64,000 nucleotides of DNA from a bacterium (GTDB taxonomy: Bacteria > SAR324 > XYD2-FULL-50-16): assembly GCA_018829445.1 (NCBI GenBank), contig JAHJTV010000079.1, forward strand, positions 124,001-188,000, written 5' to 3'. Made by a program: the position numbers and the translations under genes. The notes under the pieces were generated by a model, which worked only from the letters and a program-made list of their open reading frames with translations, ran no database searches and was not told where the DNA came from. How positions within the stretch are numbered: the stretch's first letter is position 1; every line of letters starts with the position of its first letter. Shown one piece after another: positions 1 through 9,448 of this stretch.

Positions 1-360
1 CACTGCAATGGTGTGCAGGATTGTAAGAAATCTCTCCAGTCTCAGAATCTGCATTCGTCCGGCTTCCTCAACATAATTCTTCAGTTCCTCCTTTGAATTG
101 CCGGCGTTTATCAAGGCGACCTTAGCTATTTTGAGCATAGGTGATTGCTCTTTTTCGGACCACTCCAGTGCTGTTTCAAAATCACGTTTCTTAACGGCAA
201 CCTCAATTTCTCTCAGGATATCAATATTAATAATCCGTCCTCTTCTCAAGTAAATCATTCTCTCAACAATGATTGCCAGGGAAAGGATAGAACAGATTAG
301 AAGGGCAATCATCAACGGACCGCCTTTTGAAATCAGCTCAAATTGTGCGAAGATCTCCAT
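1..360 (-). CDS. MotA/TolQ/ExbB proton channel family protein (partial, C-terminus off the left edge)
   Basis: The reverse strand reads open for exactly 120 codons from an ATG at 360 to the window edge. Residues 14-35 form a hydrophobic membrane segment followed by ERMIYLRRG, the usual first helix and basic border of ExbB/TolQ proteins. A cytoplasmic helical part follows, ending in LERFLTILHTIAV, which normally leads into the second membrane helix. In this family the protein is the proton-driven stator partner of an ExbD/TolR subunit in the inner membrane. It starts 3 bp after the der stop codon, so the two genes are almost certainly cotranscribed. Whether it energises TonB, Tol or another system cannot be told from this fragment. 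Confidence 0.85.
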   Translation of the reverse strand, partial: MEIFAQFELISKGGPLMIALLICSILSLAIIVERMIYLRRGRIINIDILREIEVAVKKRDFETALEWSEKEQSPMLKIAKVALINAGNSKEELKNYVEEAGRMQILRLERFLTILHTIAV

Positions 361-363
361 GGG

Positions 364-1707
364 TTAGCTCTCCTCTTGACCAGTTTTTTTTGTTTTGTCT
401 CGCCATAATACTCGAATCGGACTGCCTTTGAATCCGAAGAAATACCGGAATTGTTTGATAATATAGTTATGATAGGAGGAATTGATTGCTTTGGGATTAT
501 TTGTGGATATCATGAAAGTGGGAGGACGAGTCGAAACCTGGGTTGAATAAAAAATCTTTGTTTTTTTCCCCAATTTTACCGGGGGAGTGTGTCTGGCTGT
601 GACGGTCTCCATAATCTGGTTGAGATCAGATGTTTGTATTCGCTTTTTACACTCTGAATTAACCTCATTCACCAGACTAAATATTTTATCTACTCTCTGT
701 CCTGTTTTGGCACTTACAAATATTATTGGCGCAAAATCAAGAAATCGAAGCTTATCTCGAATATCCAGTTTCATCTGGTCCATGGTTTTTCCGTCTTTCT
801 CTACCAGGTCCCATTTGTTGACAATCAGAATAATACCCTTCCCACGATCGAGAATATATCCTGCAATCTTGGCATCCTGATCGACAACCCCATCTGTGGC
901 ATCAATCATCAACAAAACAACATCGGATCGTTCTATACTCTTCAAGGCAGCCACCATACTGTATTTATCAATCAGGAAGCTAACCCTGCTTTTCTTCCTG
1001 ATTCCGGCCGTGTCAATTAACCGAAAGGTTTTACCATAGTGTTTGCAGAAGTTGTCGACCGGGTCTCTTGTTGTGCCGGGTTCATCATGAACGATCTGCT
1101 TTGCCTTGCCCAAAAATTGGTTTACCAGTGAAGACTTTCCCGCATTGGGACGGCCAACGATTGCCACCGAGGTGATGTCATCATCTTCATCACCGTCGGA
1201 AAAATCGTCAGAGATCTCGGGAAAATCATGCTGCATTGATTCAAGTAAATCATAAACTCCAATACCATGTTCCGCTGAAATCGCAAAGATTTCAGAGCAA
1301 CCCGATTCGTAAAATTCGGCAATTGCTTGTTCATGTTTAGGATTATCGATCTTGTTAACAGTGAAATAGATCGGTTTTTCAGATTTTCTTAAAAGATTAT
1401 AAATGGATTGATCCTGTGGCGTCCAACCTGAGTACTTATCTAGCAGAAAAATGATACCGTCGGCTTCTTCAATTGCCAATTGAGACTGTTCTTTCATCTT
1501 CTGGGGGATAATCTCCCTGGTATCAGGCTCGAAACCACCCGTATCAATCAGAATAAACGAAAATCCCTTATAATTGATAATGGCTGTATTTCTGTCACGG
1601 GTAACGCCTGGCATTTCATGGACAATTGCCAGGCGTTTTCCCGCAAATCGGTTGAAAAGGGTTGATTTGCCAACGTTTGGCTTACCAACCAAAGCAAAGA
1701 TTTTCAT
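364..1707 (-). CDS. der: GTPase Der (EngA), ribosome assembly factor
   Basis: A 447-residue protein with two tandem GTPase domains, the hallmark of Der. The first has GKPNVGKS (residues 8-15) and DTGGFE. The second has GRPNAGKS (about 185-192), DTAGIRKKSR and NKWD. The C-terminal KH-like domain ends in GFKGSPIRVLWRDK, a typical Der ending. Der acts in the cytoplasm in late maturation of the 50S ribosomal subunit. Length is normal for the family. It precedes the exbB-like gene by only 3 bp. Confidence 0.97.
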   Translation of the reverse strand: MKIFALVGKPNVGKSTLFNRFAGKRLAIVHEMPGVTRDRNTAIINYKGFSFILIDTGGFEPDTREIIPQKMKEQSQLAIEEADGIIFLLDKYSGWTPQDQSIYNLLRKSEKPIYFTVNKIDNPKHEQAIAEFYESGCSEIFAISAEHGIGVYDLLESMQHDFPEISDDFSDGDEDDDITSVAIVGRPNAGKSSLVNQFLGKAKQIVHDEPGTTRDPVDNFCKHYGKTFRLIDTAGIRKKSRVSFLIDKYSMVAALKSIERSDVVLLMIDATDGVVDQDAKIAGYILDRGKGIILIVNKWDLVEKDGKTMDQMKLDIRDKLRFLDFAPIIFVSAKTGQRVDKIFSLVNEVNSECKKRIQTSDLNQIMETVTARHTPPVKLGKKTKIFYSTQVSTRPPTFMISTNNPKAINSSYHNYIIKQFRYFFGFKGSPIRVLWRDKTKKTGQEES

Positions 1708-2001
1708 TATATTTTCTAGTGATGGTGTTAATTAGTGTATTGACTTTGGTTTGTCTTGGGACATTGTTTGAGAATCTACGAAAAAGCTTTGCCTACGCGA
1801 CTAAAATGGCCAGCTCGCCTCATTTTGAACATCCAGGCTTATGATATATTATGGCTGCAAACTTGGGTTCAAACAGGAACAATTATGTGTGTGCCGCAGT
1901 CTCAATCTCAAGACTAAAACAAGTCAAAGAATCATTTCTGTTTTCTTCAGTAGACTATTAGTTTAGGGGGTCTTTATCATTCAAGCAATCCCAAGCTTGG
2001 A

Positions 2002-3912
2002 TCATATTCTCTTAAACCGTTTGTCCAGTTCATCCAGGGTAAATTCGATCCAGATCGGCCTGCCGTGAGGACAGTGAAGCATGATGTCATGTTGAACCAG
2101 TTGGTTGATCAGTGCTGTCATCTCTTCCCTGCTGAGTGATTGAGAAGCTCTGATAGCTGAATGACAGGCCATTTTTTCAAAAACCTGATCAAAAAAGAGT
2201 TCCAGTTTTCCCGATTTTCCAAATTGAGCCATTTCGTCCAGAACCTCTTTGATCACTTTTACTACATCGCCATCTTTCAGAATGGAGGGGATCTCCTTTA
2301 TGGAATAATCATTCCCGCCAAAATGATCGATTATAAATCCCATTTTTTCCCAGGAATCCTGGTATTGTTCAAGTAACAACCCATCATGGGGGGGAAGCTC
2401 CATTAGTATGGGAACCAGTAGTGACTGTGTTGGTAAGTTGCTGTTAAAATACTGTCTTCTGATCTCTTCAAATCGAATTCTTTCATGGGCGGCATGTTGA
2501 TCGATCAGAATCAGCTTTTGTTCTCCCTGTACCAGAATGTATTTATTCTGCAGTTGACCAATGACAGTGAAATCAGACAGGATCTCGCTGTTATAATTTA
2601 AATTTTCCCGAGATTGGGTAAAGCGAAAGGGGCCTTCTTCAGAGGATGGAGGTTTCTCATCAATGGAAAGCTGGGAATCTTGCTGATTATGCTTTTTGGT
2701 GATCGGTTTTGGCTCTGATGGAGGTAGAAATCCAAGTTGATCATCGGTTTCGGCATATATTGTCGGAATATTTTGTTCCGTTGTTTCATCAGGATCGGTT
2801 GGAGAGAGCTGATCAGGAGCTTGAAGTTCAAATCCATTTTGTTTTGAGGTATTAAAGAAACCCTCATGTCTGTTTTGATTATCAGGTTTTTTATCTTGCC
2901 CAGTACTGGTAAAGGATGATCTTTCCTTTTTTTTGAGCTGTTTTGAGATCTGTTCTGATAAAATAGTATGGACAAGATTTGCATTTCTCAACCGGATTTC
3001 CGTTTTTGCCGGGTGAACATTAACGTCAATTTCACTTGGCAGTAGCTGAAGTTTAAAGAAAAATACGGGGTGGGTGTTTTTCATCAACAGCGTTTTGTAG
3101 CCTTCATAAATGGCATGGTTTACAGTCTGACATTTTACATATCGGTCATTGACATAAACATGCTGCCACCTTTTTGAGGATTTTGAGTGAGTGGGATCAG
3201 AAATCAGCCCGTTGAAACTGAGATAGGATTCCTCATGTTCGCATTCGATCAATTCCTGGGAAATCTCCGTTCCAAAACAATGGCCAATTCGTTGTTTAAA
3301 ATCAGTATCTTTTGGAATATTCAATATCAGATTATTGTTGTGTGTCAGTCGAAACTGAATAAAGGGGTTTCCCATTGCCAATCGTAAGACCAGATCATGG
3401 ATATGATTGTATTCAGTATTAACAGACTTCATGAACTTCTGTCGCGCGGGTGTATTAAAAAACAGGTTTTCGACAGTGATGCGTGTTCCTTTTGGGAATC
3501 CCATTCTTGAGGAATGAACGATCTTCCCCCCTTCCAACCTGACTTGAAATCCTCCCGATTCTTCATCTCCACAGGTTGTTAATTCAAATCTGGATACTGA
3601 AGCAATTGCTGCCAGGGCTTCTCCCCGAAAACCCATGGTGCTGATTTTATCAAGGTCTTCATCGGTTTCTATTTTACTGGTGGCATGGCGTTCAATTGCC
3701 AGGTGAGCATCCTTTTCAGACATCCCCTCACCATTGTCCAAAACAGAAATGTAGTCTTTGCCGCCGTTTTTGATGGTTACAAAAATCTGATCACCACCGG
3801 CATCAATAGCATTTTCGACCAGCTCCTTAACAACGGATGCCGGACGTTCCACTACCTCTCCGGCAGCAATCTTATTGATTAGGGATTCTGGTAGAATTCT
3901 GATTTTACTCAT
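2002..3912 (-). CDS. mutL: DNA mismatch repair protein MutL
   Basis: A 636-residue GHKL ATPase. The N-terminal domain shows INKIAAGEVVERPASVVKEL, the N-box and LDNGEGM, then GFRGEALAAIASVS, all diagnostic of MutL. A low-complexity linker rich in Q, P, E and S occupies about residues 330-430. The C-terminal dimerisation domain carries DQHAAHERIRFE and ends in CPHGRPIWIEF. MutL couples MutS mismatch recognition to strand incision. The motif near DQHAAHERI and the CPHGRP ending fit the endonuclease-type MutL of bacteria without MutH, but metal binding cannot be proven from sequence alone. It is separated from der by 294 bp in which I see no gene. Confidence 0.97.
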   Translation of the reverse strand: MSKIRILPESLINKIAAGEVVERPASVVKELVENAIDAGGDQIFVTIKNGGKDYISVLDNGEGMSEKDAHLAIERHATSKIETDEDLDKISTMGFRGEALAAIASVSRFELTTCGDEESGGFQVRLEGGKIVHSSRMGFPKGTRITVENLFFNTPARQKFMKSVNTEYNHIHDLVLRLAMGNPFIQFRLTHNNNLILNIPKDTDFKQRIGHCFGTEISQELIECEHEESYLSFNGLISDPTHSKSSKRWQHVYVNDRYVKCQTVNHAIYEGYKTLLMKNTHPVFFFKLQLLPSEIDVNVHPAKTEIRLRNANLVHTILSEQISKQLKKKERSSFTSTGQDKKPDNQNRHEGFFNTSKQNGFELQAPDQLSPTDPDETTEQNIPTIYAETDDQLGFLPPSEPKPITKKHNQQDSQLSIDEKPPSSEEGPFRFTQSRENLNYNSEILSDFTVIGQLQNKYILVQGEQKLILIDQHAAHERIRFEEIRRQYFNSNLPTQSLLVPILMELPPHDGLLLEQYQDSWEKMGFIIDHFGGNDYSIKEIPSILKDGDVVKVIKEVLDEMAQFGKSGKLELFFDQVFEKMACHSAIRASQSLSREEMTALINQLVQHDIMLHCPHGRPIWIEFTLDELDKRFKRI

Positions 3913-4151
3913 AACAAAACAGTATTGGATGTGTGCAGAAAGCTGTTCAGAAAATCTGGGTAGATTATGGATTAAATAAACCTATGCAAAAGTTTGAAGG
4001 TTTTAACGGATTTGTACAAGATCAATATGGTTGTTAACTATATGTCGTTTTCTGAACCTGAGAACTGGCTCAAAAGGTTTACAGGGAGGAAAAAGGTGAT
4101 GGCCGGGTGATATTGTATCAAAAGACAAATATACCCGGGTTTGTGGGGGAT

Positions 4152-6008
4152 TTAAAAAGTGGTTTCTTTCAGAAAGGTTTCGACTCGTTCCGCTTCATTT
4201 ACCAAGTCACTGATCTTTCCGAATATTTCATCTTGACTGTTATCAGCTCGAGTTGCCATATCTTCCAAATCCTGACAGATCTCCACCATTTTTTCTGCGT
4301 AAAAAATAGCGCAACTTCCCTTTAGCTGGTGGGCAAAAGCCCTCAAATCCTCGAAGTTCTCCTCTTCAGCAGAAGATTGAATCTTTGAAAGCTTCAGCGG
4401 AAGATTGGTAATAAAAATCTCTACAATCAGCCCATATTTTTCTTCGATCTCATCCTGCAGCCCCCTGAGCTTGTCAGCCTGAATAATGGAGTCGCCTTTT
4501 TTTGAATTGGCTGAAACCGGATCGACATGGTTTTTAGGAATGTCCTCTTTTCTGGAAATGTGTTGATCAATCAGGTCATTTAATAAATGAATGTTGATCG
4601 GTTTCGGTATATAATCATTCATTCCCGAATTCAGACATTTCTCACGATCGCCTGACATGGCGTGAGCGGTCATGGCAATGATCGGGATCTTCCTGTCTAT
4701 TTTCTCTGAATTATAGCTACGGATTCGTCTGGTAGCCTCATATCCGTTCATCTCTGGCATTTCCACATCCATTAGAACCAGATCAAAAGTCTGTCGTTCT
4801 AATGCTTCAATTGCCTTAACACCGTTTTCAACGACCGTCACCTTAAACCCTTCTCTTTCCAGGAGGATCTTAGCGATTTTCTGGTTGATGGCATCATCTT
4901 CCACCAGAAGAATGGAAAGGTCTTTTTTCCGGAATCCATTTGGCAATTGACGATGGGTTTCTATCTTAAAGAGATCGGTCCGGCTTTTTTTAGTTCCTTT
5001 TTGTTTGATTAGCGGAAACGAGAACCAGAAAGTCGCCCCCTCACCCTCTTTGCTGTCAACCCCGATAGATCCGTCCATGAGATCAACCAATTGTTTACTG
5101 ATGCAAAGTCCCAACCCAGAGCCCCCAAATCTTCTTGTGATTTCCGCGCCAGCCTGTGAATAGGATTGAAACAGGTGCTTCTGCTCCTCTTTTCCGATGC
5201 CAATGCCTGTATCCCTCACCTTGAACAAAAGATGAACCTGATCTTCGGTCTCCGATTCCAAACTGATTTCAATTCCCACCGAACCACTGTCTGTAAATTT
5301 AATGGCATTGTTGGTCAGGTTCAACAGGATCTGCCTGATGCGCAGGGGATCTCCTTTCAACCAGACCGGAACGTTATGGATAATATGGGTTGTTAACTCA
5401 ATCCCCTTTTCCTGTGCTTTATAGCTGAGAATATCCCTAACCTGCGAAGTGATATCTTTCAGATTAAAATTTACAGCTTCTATTTTCAGTTCCCCGGCTT
5501 CAATCTTTGAATAATCCAATATGTCATCGATTACAGAAAGCAGTGAATGGGCACAGGTTTCAATGATTTCCAGGTATTTATACTGAGAGGAAGTCAAATC
5601 CGCCTCCTTTAAAATGGAGATGGTGCCGATAACCCCGTTCATGGGCGTTCTGATTTCATGGCTCATATGAGCCAAAAACTTACTCTTGTTTTTGGAGGAA
5701 GATTCAGCAGCTTCTTTTTCTTTTATTAATGATTTTTCCCCTTGTAGCAGGAGATTGATTCTATCTTTGAGGGTCACCATGTTTTTCTGTTGAGAGTGAA
5801 CCTGATTATTCAATTGATAAATCGTGGATTCCAGAGCCTTTTTTTCCTTATACAGCTCAATATAATCCCCCAGGTTATTCAGCGGAAGTCCTTGGGCATT
5901 AACTTCCGCACTTACGGGGTTTTGGAATATTTTTTCCACAAATTCATCAAATGATGAGCTGAAAATTCTGTCTACTTTTTGCATTTTCTTCATGTTTATT
6001 GGTCCCAT
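4152..6008 (-). CDS. Soluble hybrid histidine kinase (coiled coil - HisKA - HATPase - receiver - Hpt)
   Basis: A 618-residue protein with no membrane segment, so it should sense a cytoplasmic signal or be driven by a partner. A coiled coil spans about residues 50-108. The phosphorylated histidine is H117 in AHMSHEIRTPMNG. The ATPase domain shows LTNNAIKFT (N box), DTGIG and GGSGLGL. A receiver follows with LLVEDDAINQ and the acceptor D414 in LMDVEMPEMNG. The Hpt domain has H560 in AHQLKGSC. This is a complete internal His-Asp-His relay, comparable to BarA/ArcB in order. No response regulator is adjacent, so the output is unknown. The start could be Met1 or Met6. Confidence 0.93.
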   Translation of the reverse strand: MGPINMKKMQKVDRIFSSSFDEFVEKIFQNPVSAEVNAQGLPLNNLGDYIELYKEKKALESTIYQLNNQVHSQQKNMVTLKDRINLLLQGEKSLIKEKEAAESSSKNKSKFLAHMSHEIRTPMNGVIGTISILKEADLTSSQYKYLEIIETCAHSLLSVIDDILDYSKIEAGELKIEAVNFNLKDITSQVRDILSYKAQEKGIELTTHIIHNVPVWLKGDPLRIRQILLNLTNNAIKFTDSGSVGIEISLESETEDQVHLLFKVRDTGIGIGKEEQKHLFQSYSQAGAEITRRFGGSGLGLCISKQLVDLMDGSIGVDSKEGEGATFWFSFPLIKQKGTKKSRTDLFKIETHRQLPNGFRKKDLSILLVEDDAINQKIAKILLEREGFKVTVVENGVKAIEALERQTFDLVLMDVEMPEMNGYEATRRIRSYNSEKIDRKIPIIAMTAHAMSGDREKCLNSGMNDYIPKPINIHLLNDLIDQHISRKEDIPKNHVDPVSANSKKGDSIIQADKLRGLQDEIEEKYGLIVEIFITNLPLKLSKIQSSAEEENFEDLRAFAHQLKGSCAIFYAEKMVEICQDLEDMATRADNSQDEIFGKISDLVNEAERVETFLKETTF

Positions 6009-6605
6009 GAGTACCTGGTATTGTCTGAATCCTGAATTGAAAAGTTACTGATTTTATCCTGTGGCCTGGGCCTAACAGTAGTCATTCAATTGCCATGCCA
6101 ATAGGAGAGTGGATTTAGTAACAGTAACATAATCTCTTACCAGATGATATTATTGCATTTTAAGGATCTGTAAATTAGATGTCGGTGTCATCTAATTAGA
6201 CAAAATAATTCAAAATATCAGAAAAGTATCCCAAACCAACAACAAACCATAAGGAATCAAAACCATTGATGTTTGAGAAGACTTAATAGTGAACTTGCTT
6301 GAAAGTAAAAATGATAGGGATATCCTTTCATTGGCGCCGAATAGGCAGAAAACCATTTTGATAGCGGTTTTAAGGGAGAATCAGCAATTGACAGTTCCGG
6401 CTGAAATTGACACAATGTTTACTTTAAAAATAGTTTTTATTTCAGAGAGATAACAGATAAGATGATTTTGTTAATAACGATATCCTCTAAGATCCCCATA
6501 TATTAAAAACCACATATTTTATTCACCTGCGTGGGTTCGATTTAATCATTTGAAGTAACTTGTTTTTATATGCAGGTTCTCTATCCAAATATCAAATCGA
6601 CCTGA
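6009..6605. other. Gene-free AT-rich interval between divergent genes
   Basis: About 600 bp separate the kinase start from the lipoprotein start. No open frame with coding character was seen on either strand. The stretch must hold the promoters of both divergent genes, but I could not single out convincing -35/-10 pairs or a conserved RNA element. Confidence 0.5.
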
Positions 6606-7157
6606 TTGAAATTACAATGGATCCATTTGAAAACAGGTTTTAGCAGTCTGATTTACCTATTGATAGCTATTGGTTTTACGGGTTGCTCCCTTTCCGGTGA
6701 CTATGATTTGGGATTATACACGAAAACAGTAAAGGGAACGATTAACTTCAGTAGTGAAATCAACACAAAAGAAGCGTTCATACTGGTTCTCAATCATCAT
6801 CGAACACTGATGGAGACCTCGGAAGGATATCTTTCGAGAGTGACAGCCTCGCTGGAACACCCCAATGAAAAGGGAGAATACTCCGCTTCCTTTGATGCAG
6901 ATACCGTAGAATTGGAATTAATCATCTATGCTGAAAATTGCCTGGTGGAATCCGGTCGATTTCATCGAACACTCGGTATCGGGCATTATATACATAACAA
7001 AGCGTTGCAGAAGGACAAAAATTGGAGAAACAGCTACTTCGTAATGATTAAACCGATATTGATCGAGTATATTAACGAAAATCGATACCTGATGAGCCAA
7101 CAAGATAAATACTATCTCGGTGAATGGCTGTCCAAATCCGAAGATAATCTTCCATAG
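6606..7157 (+). CDS. Small lipoprotein of unknown function
   Basis: A 183-residue protein starting at a TTG codon. Residues 13-27 are hydrophobic and end in the lipobox IGFTGC, so it should be processed by signal peptidase II and anchored to a membrane. The mature part is mainly charged, with no domain I recognise. A short basic/aromatic segment (KNWRNSYFVMIKP) lies in the second half. It sits 71 bp upstream of ilvB in the same direction but is probably unrelated to amino-acid synthesis. The TTG start is the least certain part of the call. Confidence 0.7.
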   Translation: MKLQWIHLKTGFSSLIYLLIAIGFTGCSLSGDYDLGLYTKTVKGTINFSSEINTKEAFILVLNHHRTLMETSEGYLSRVTASLEHPNEKGEYSASFDADTVELELIIYAENCLVESGRFHRTLGIGHYIHNKALQKDKNWRNSYFVMIKPILIEYINENRYLMSQQDKYYLGEWLSKSEDNLP

Positions 7158-7228
7158 ATCAGTAGTCGTTTATCATTGGCTCAGTAGCACGCAATTATTA
7201 AAATACAGATCGCATTGAAAGTAATAAC

Positions 7229-8914
7229 ATGAAAAAAACCGGAACACAGATTATTCTTGAAGCGCTTAAACGGGAAGGAGTTCAGCATGTTTTTGGTTAT
7301 CCCGGCGGCTGTGTCATTCCCCTGTTTGATGAATTTTTAAATCATAAGGAGATTCAGGTGATACGGGTACGGCACGAACAAGCTGCTGCCCATGCTGCGG
7401 ATGGCTTTGCCCGTGTGTCCGGCAAAGCTGCCGTTGTTGTTGCCACCTCCGGCCCCGGATCGACCAATGTTATCACAGGTATAGCGACTGCAGCCCTCGA
7501 TTCCATTCCCATGGTAATTATTACCGGGCAGGTGCGTCAGCAGGTGATCGGTACCAACGCGTTTCAGGAAGTCAATACTATCGGCATCAGCCGTCCGGTT
7601 ACCAAACACAATTATCTGGTGAAAAATATAGAGGAGATTCCCAGAATCATCAAAGAGGCATTCTATATAGCACAGACCGGACGTCCCGGTCCTGTTTTGA
7701 TTGATATTCCCGTTGATGTGCAGACTTCTTTTACCAGCGGTTCCCTGGAAACGGAAACCATTCGCCACGGCTATAATCCTGTTCCCAAGATTGAGGAAAA
7801 AGATATTAAACAAGCCTGGGCAATGATCCGCCATGCCACCAGACCGCTGATATATGCAGGTGGCGGTGTGATCCTCTCCAATGGATGCCAGGAGCTGGTT
7901 CAATTTGCTGAAACAACCGGAATACCGGTTGCAACCACACTGCTGGGATTGGGCTGTATTCCTGAGGATCATTTTTTATCACTTGGTATGCTTGGAATGC
8001 ATGGTCATTACACCGCCAATTCGGCAATGGCGGAAACCGATCTGGTGATCGCGCTGGGTGCAAGGTTTGATGATCGGGTAACGGGCAATGTGGATACTTT
8101 TCTTACCCAGGCGAAAATCATCCATGTAGATATTGATCCTAGTGTTATCGGAAAGGTAAAGGAAGCTCACTTGGGAATTATCGGCAATGTCAGAGATGCC
8201 CTGCAGAAACTGAATAAACTGGCTAAATCACTTCATATAAAAATCTGGATCAACAAACTAAAAAAACTGCAATCGGAACACCCTTTGCCCGATTATGACC
8301 AGGTTGAAATGAAACAAAACGCTCTCAGGCCTGAATATATTATCAAGGCGTTTTCCCAACAAACAGGCGGCAATGCGGTGGTGGTCACCGATGTCGGGCA
8401 GCATCAGATGTTTGTCGCTTTGCATTACCTGTTTAAGGAACCCCGCACCCTGCTGTCCTCTGGTGGCCTCGGAACCATGGGTTACTGTCTGCCTGCAGCT
8501 ATCGGTGCAGCTTTTCATGTCACCTCAAAGCCGATTATCGCTTTTTCCGGTGACGGTGGATTTCAGATGAATATTCAGGAGTTGGCCACCGTTAAACGGT
8601 ACAATCTGCCGATTATTATGGTTGTCATGAACAACAGCAACCTGGGAATGGTTAAACAGTGGCAGGACTTCTTCTGGAAAAAGAGAAACTCCTCAACCAT
8701 TTTTGAGAATAATCCGGATTTTGTTAAGGTGGCAGAAGCCTATGGGGTAAAAGCTTATCGCTGCGGGAAAAAGGAAGAGGTTTTACCGCTGATCAAGAAG
8801 GTTCTGAAAACCAGGGGGCCGGTATTGCTGGAGTTTGTTATCGATGAAGATGCCTATGTATATCCGATGATTCCTCCCAATGATGATATTCGTAACATAA
8901 TAGAAGGAGCTTAA
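7229..8914 (+). CDS. ilvB: Acetolactate synthase large (catalytic) subunit
   Basis: A 561-residue thiamine-diphosphate enzyme. It condenses two pyruvates to acetolactate, or pyruvate with 2-oxobutyrate, in the first common step of valine, leucine and isoleucine synthesis. The N-terminal domain shows GYPGGCVIPLFDE and the catalytic glutamate in VRHEQAAAHAADGFAR. The C-terminal cofactor domain has the motif beginning GDGGFQMNIQELATV and ending MNNSNLGMV. Length is normal. The stop is 2 bp from the ilvN start, so large and regulatory subunits are translationally coupled. Confidence 0.97.
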   Translation: MKKTGTQIILEALKREGVQHVFGYPGGCVIPLFDEFLNHKEIQVIRVRHEQAAAHAADGFARVSGKAAVVVATSGPGSTNVITGIATAALDSIPMVIITGQVRQQVIGTNAFQEVNTIGISRPVTKHNYLVKNIEEIPRIIKEAFYIAQTGRPGPVLIDIPVDVQTSFTSGSLETETIRHGYNPVPKIEEKDIKQAWAMIRHATRPLIYAGGGVILSNGCQELVQFAETTGIPVATTLLGLGCIPEDHFLSLGMLGMHGHYTANSAMAETDLVIALGARFDDRVTGNVDTFLTQAKIIHVDIDPSVIGKVKEAHLGIIGNVRDALQKLNKLAKSLHIKIWINKLKKLQSEHPLPDYDQVEMKQNALRPEYIIKAFSQQTGGNAVVVTDVGQHQMFVALHYLFKEPRTLLSSGGLGTMGYCLPAAIGAAFHVTSKPIIAFSGDGGFQMNIQELATVKRYNLPIIMVVMNNSNLGMVKQWQDFFWKKRNSSTIFENNPDFVKVAEAYGVKAYRCGKKEEVLPLIKKVLKTRGPVLLEFVIDEDAYVYPMIPPNDDIRNIIEGA

Positions 8915-8916
8915 TC

Positions 8917-9387
8917 ATGAGACATGTGATATCTATTGTGGTGGAAGATCAATCCGGGGCACTGGCCAGAATTGTTGAGCTGTTTACATCACGCGGTTAC
9001 AACCTTGAGTCGATCTGTTCGGGAGAGGCTGAAGAGACAGGCATTCATCGCTTAACCCTGGTAACAAAAGGGGATGATCGCAAGATCAGGCATATTATTC
9101 GTCTGTTAAATAATATCGTTTATGTGATTGAAGTTACGCATCTTAATCCGATGTACAGTATCAGCCAGGAGTTGATGCTGATGAAAGTGAAGATCAGCCC
9201 AAAAATCAGAAGTCAGGTGTTGCAGTTGATTGAGGCATTCGGGGGCACCGTGGTTGAGATGAATCTGCAATCCGTCAGTTTCAGGGTTGTCGGGCAAGCC
9301 TCAAAACTGGACGGTGTCACCCAGGTTTTCAGGGACTATAAGATTATTGAAATGGCCAGAACAGGGGAAGCAGCAATTCATAAGTAA
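8917..9387 (+). CDS. ilvN: Acetolactate synthase small (regulatory) subunit
   Basis: A 156-residue protein with an N-terminal ACT domain (RHVISIVVEDQSGALARIVELF, then GYNLESI) that binds the feedback inhibitor valine in this family. A second conserved C-terminal domain follows (LMLMKVKISPKIR, IEAFGGTVVE). It pairs with IlvB to form the valine-sensitive holoenzyme. It directly follows ilvB and precedes ilvC by 61 bp, which hold a small hairpin. Confidence 0.96.
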   Translation: MRHVISIVVEDQSGALARIVELFTSRGYNLESICSGEAEETGIHRLTLVTKGDDRKIRHIIRLLNNIVYVIEVTHLNPMYSISQELMLMKVKISPKIRSQVLQLIEAFGGTVVEMNLQSVSFRVVGQASKLDGVTQVFRDYKIIEMARTGEAAIHK

Positions 9388-9403
9388 GTAATTTGAGTAT
9401 TTT

Positions 9404-9421
9404 GTCGGGTTTCCGACTTTT
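9404..9421 (+). terminator. Small GC hairpin plus T-run between ilvN and ilvC (possible attenuator or processing site)
   Basis: GTCGG and CCGAC form a 5-bp stem with a GTTT loop, followed directly by TTTT. It sits 17 bp after the ilvN stop and about 30 bp before ilvC. The stem is short, so partial termination or an mRNA end that separates ilvBN from ilvC levels is more likely than full termination. Confidence 0.4.
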
Positions 9422-9448
9422 GTTAACGTCAAAAATAAAGAGAAAGAT

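Noticed and set aside
7337..7972. A 211-codon frame opposite ilvB
   Set aside because: It is antisense to conserved acetolactate synthase sequence and has no domain of its own.
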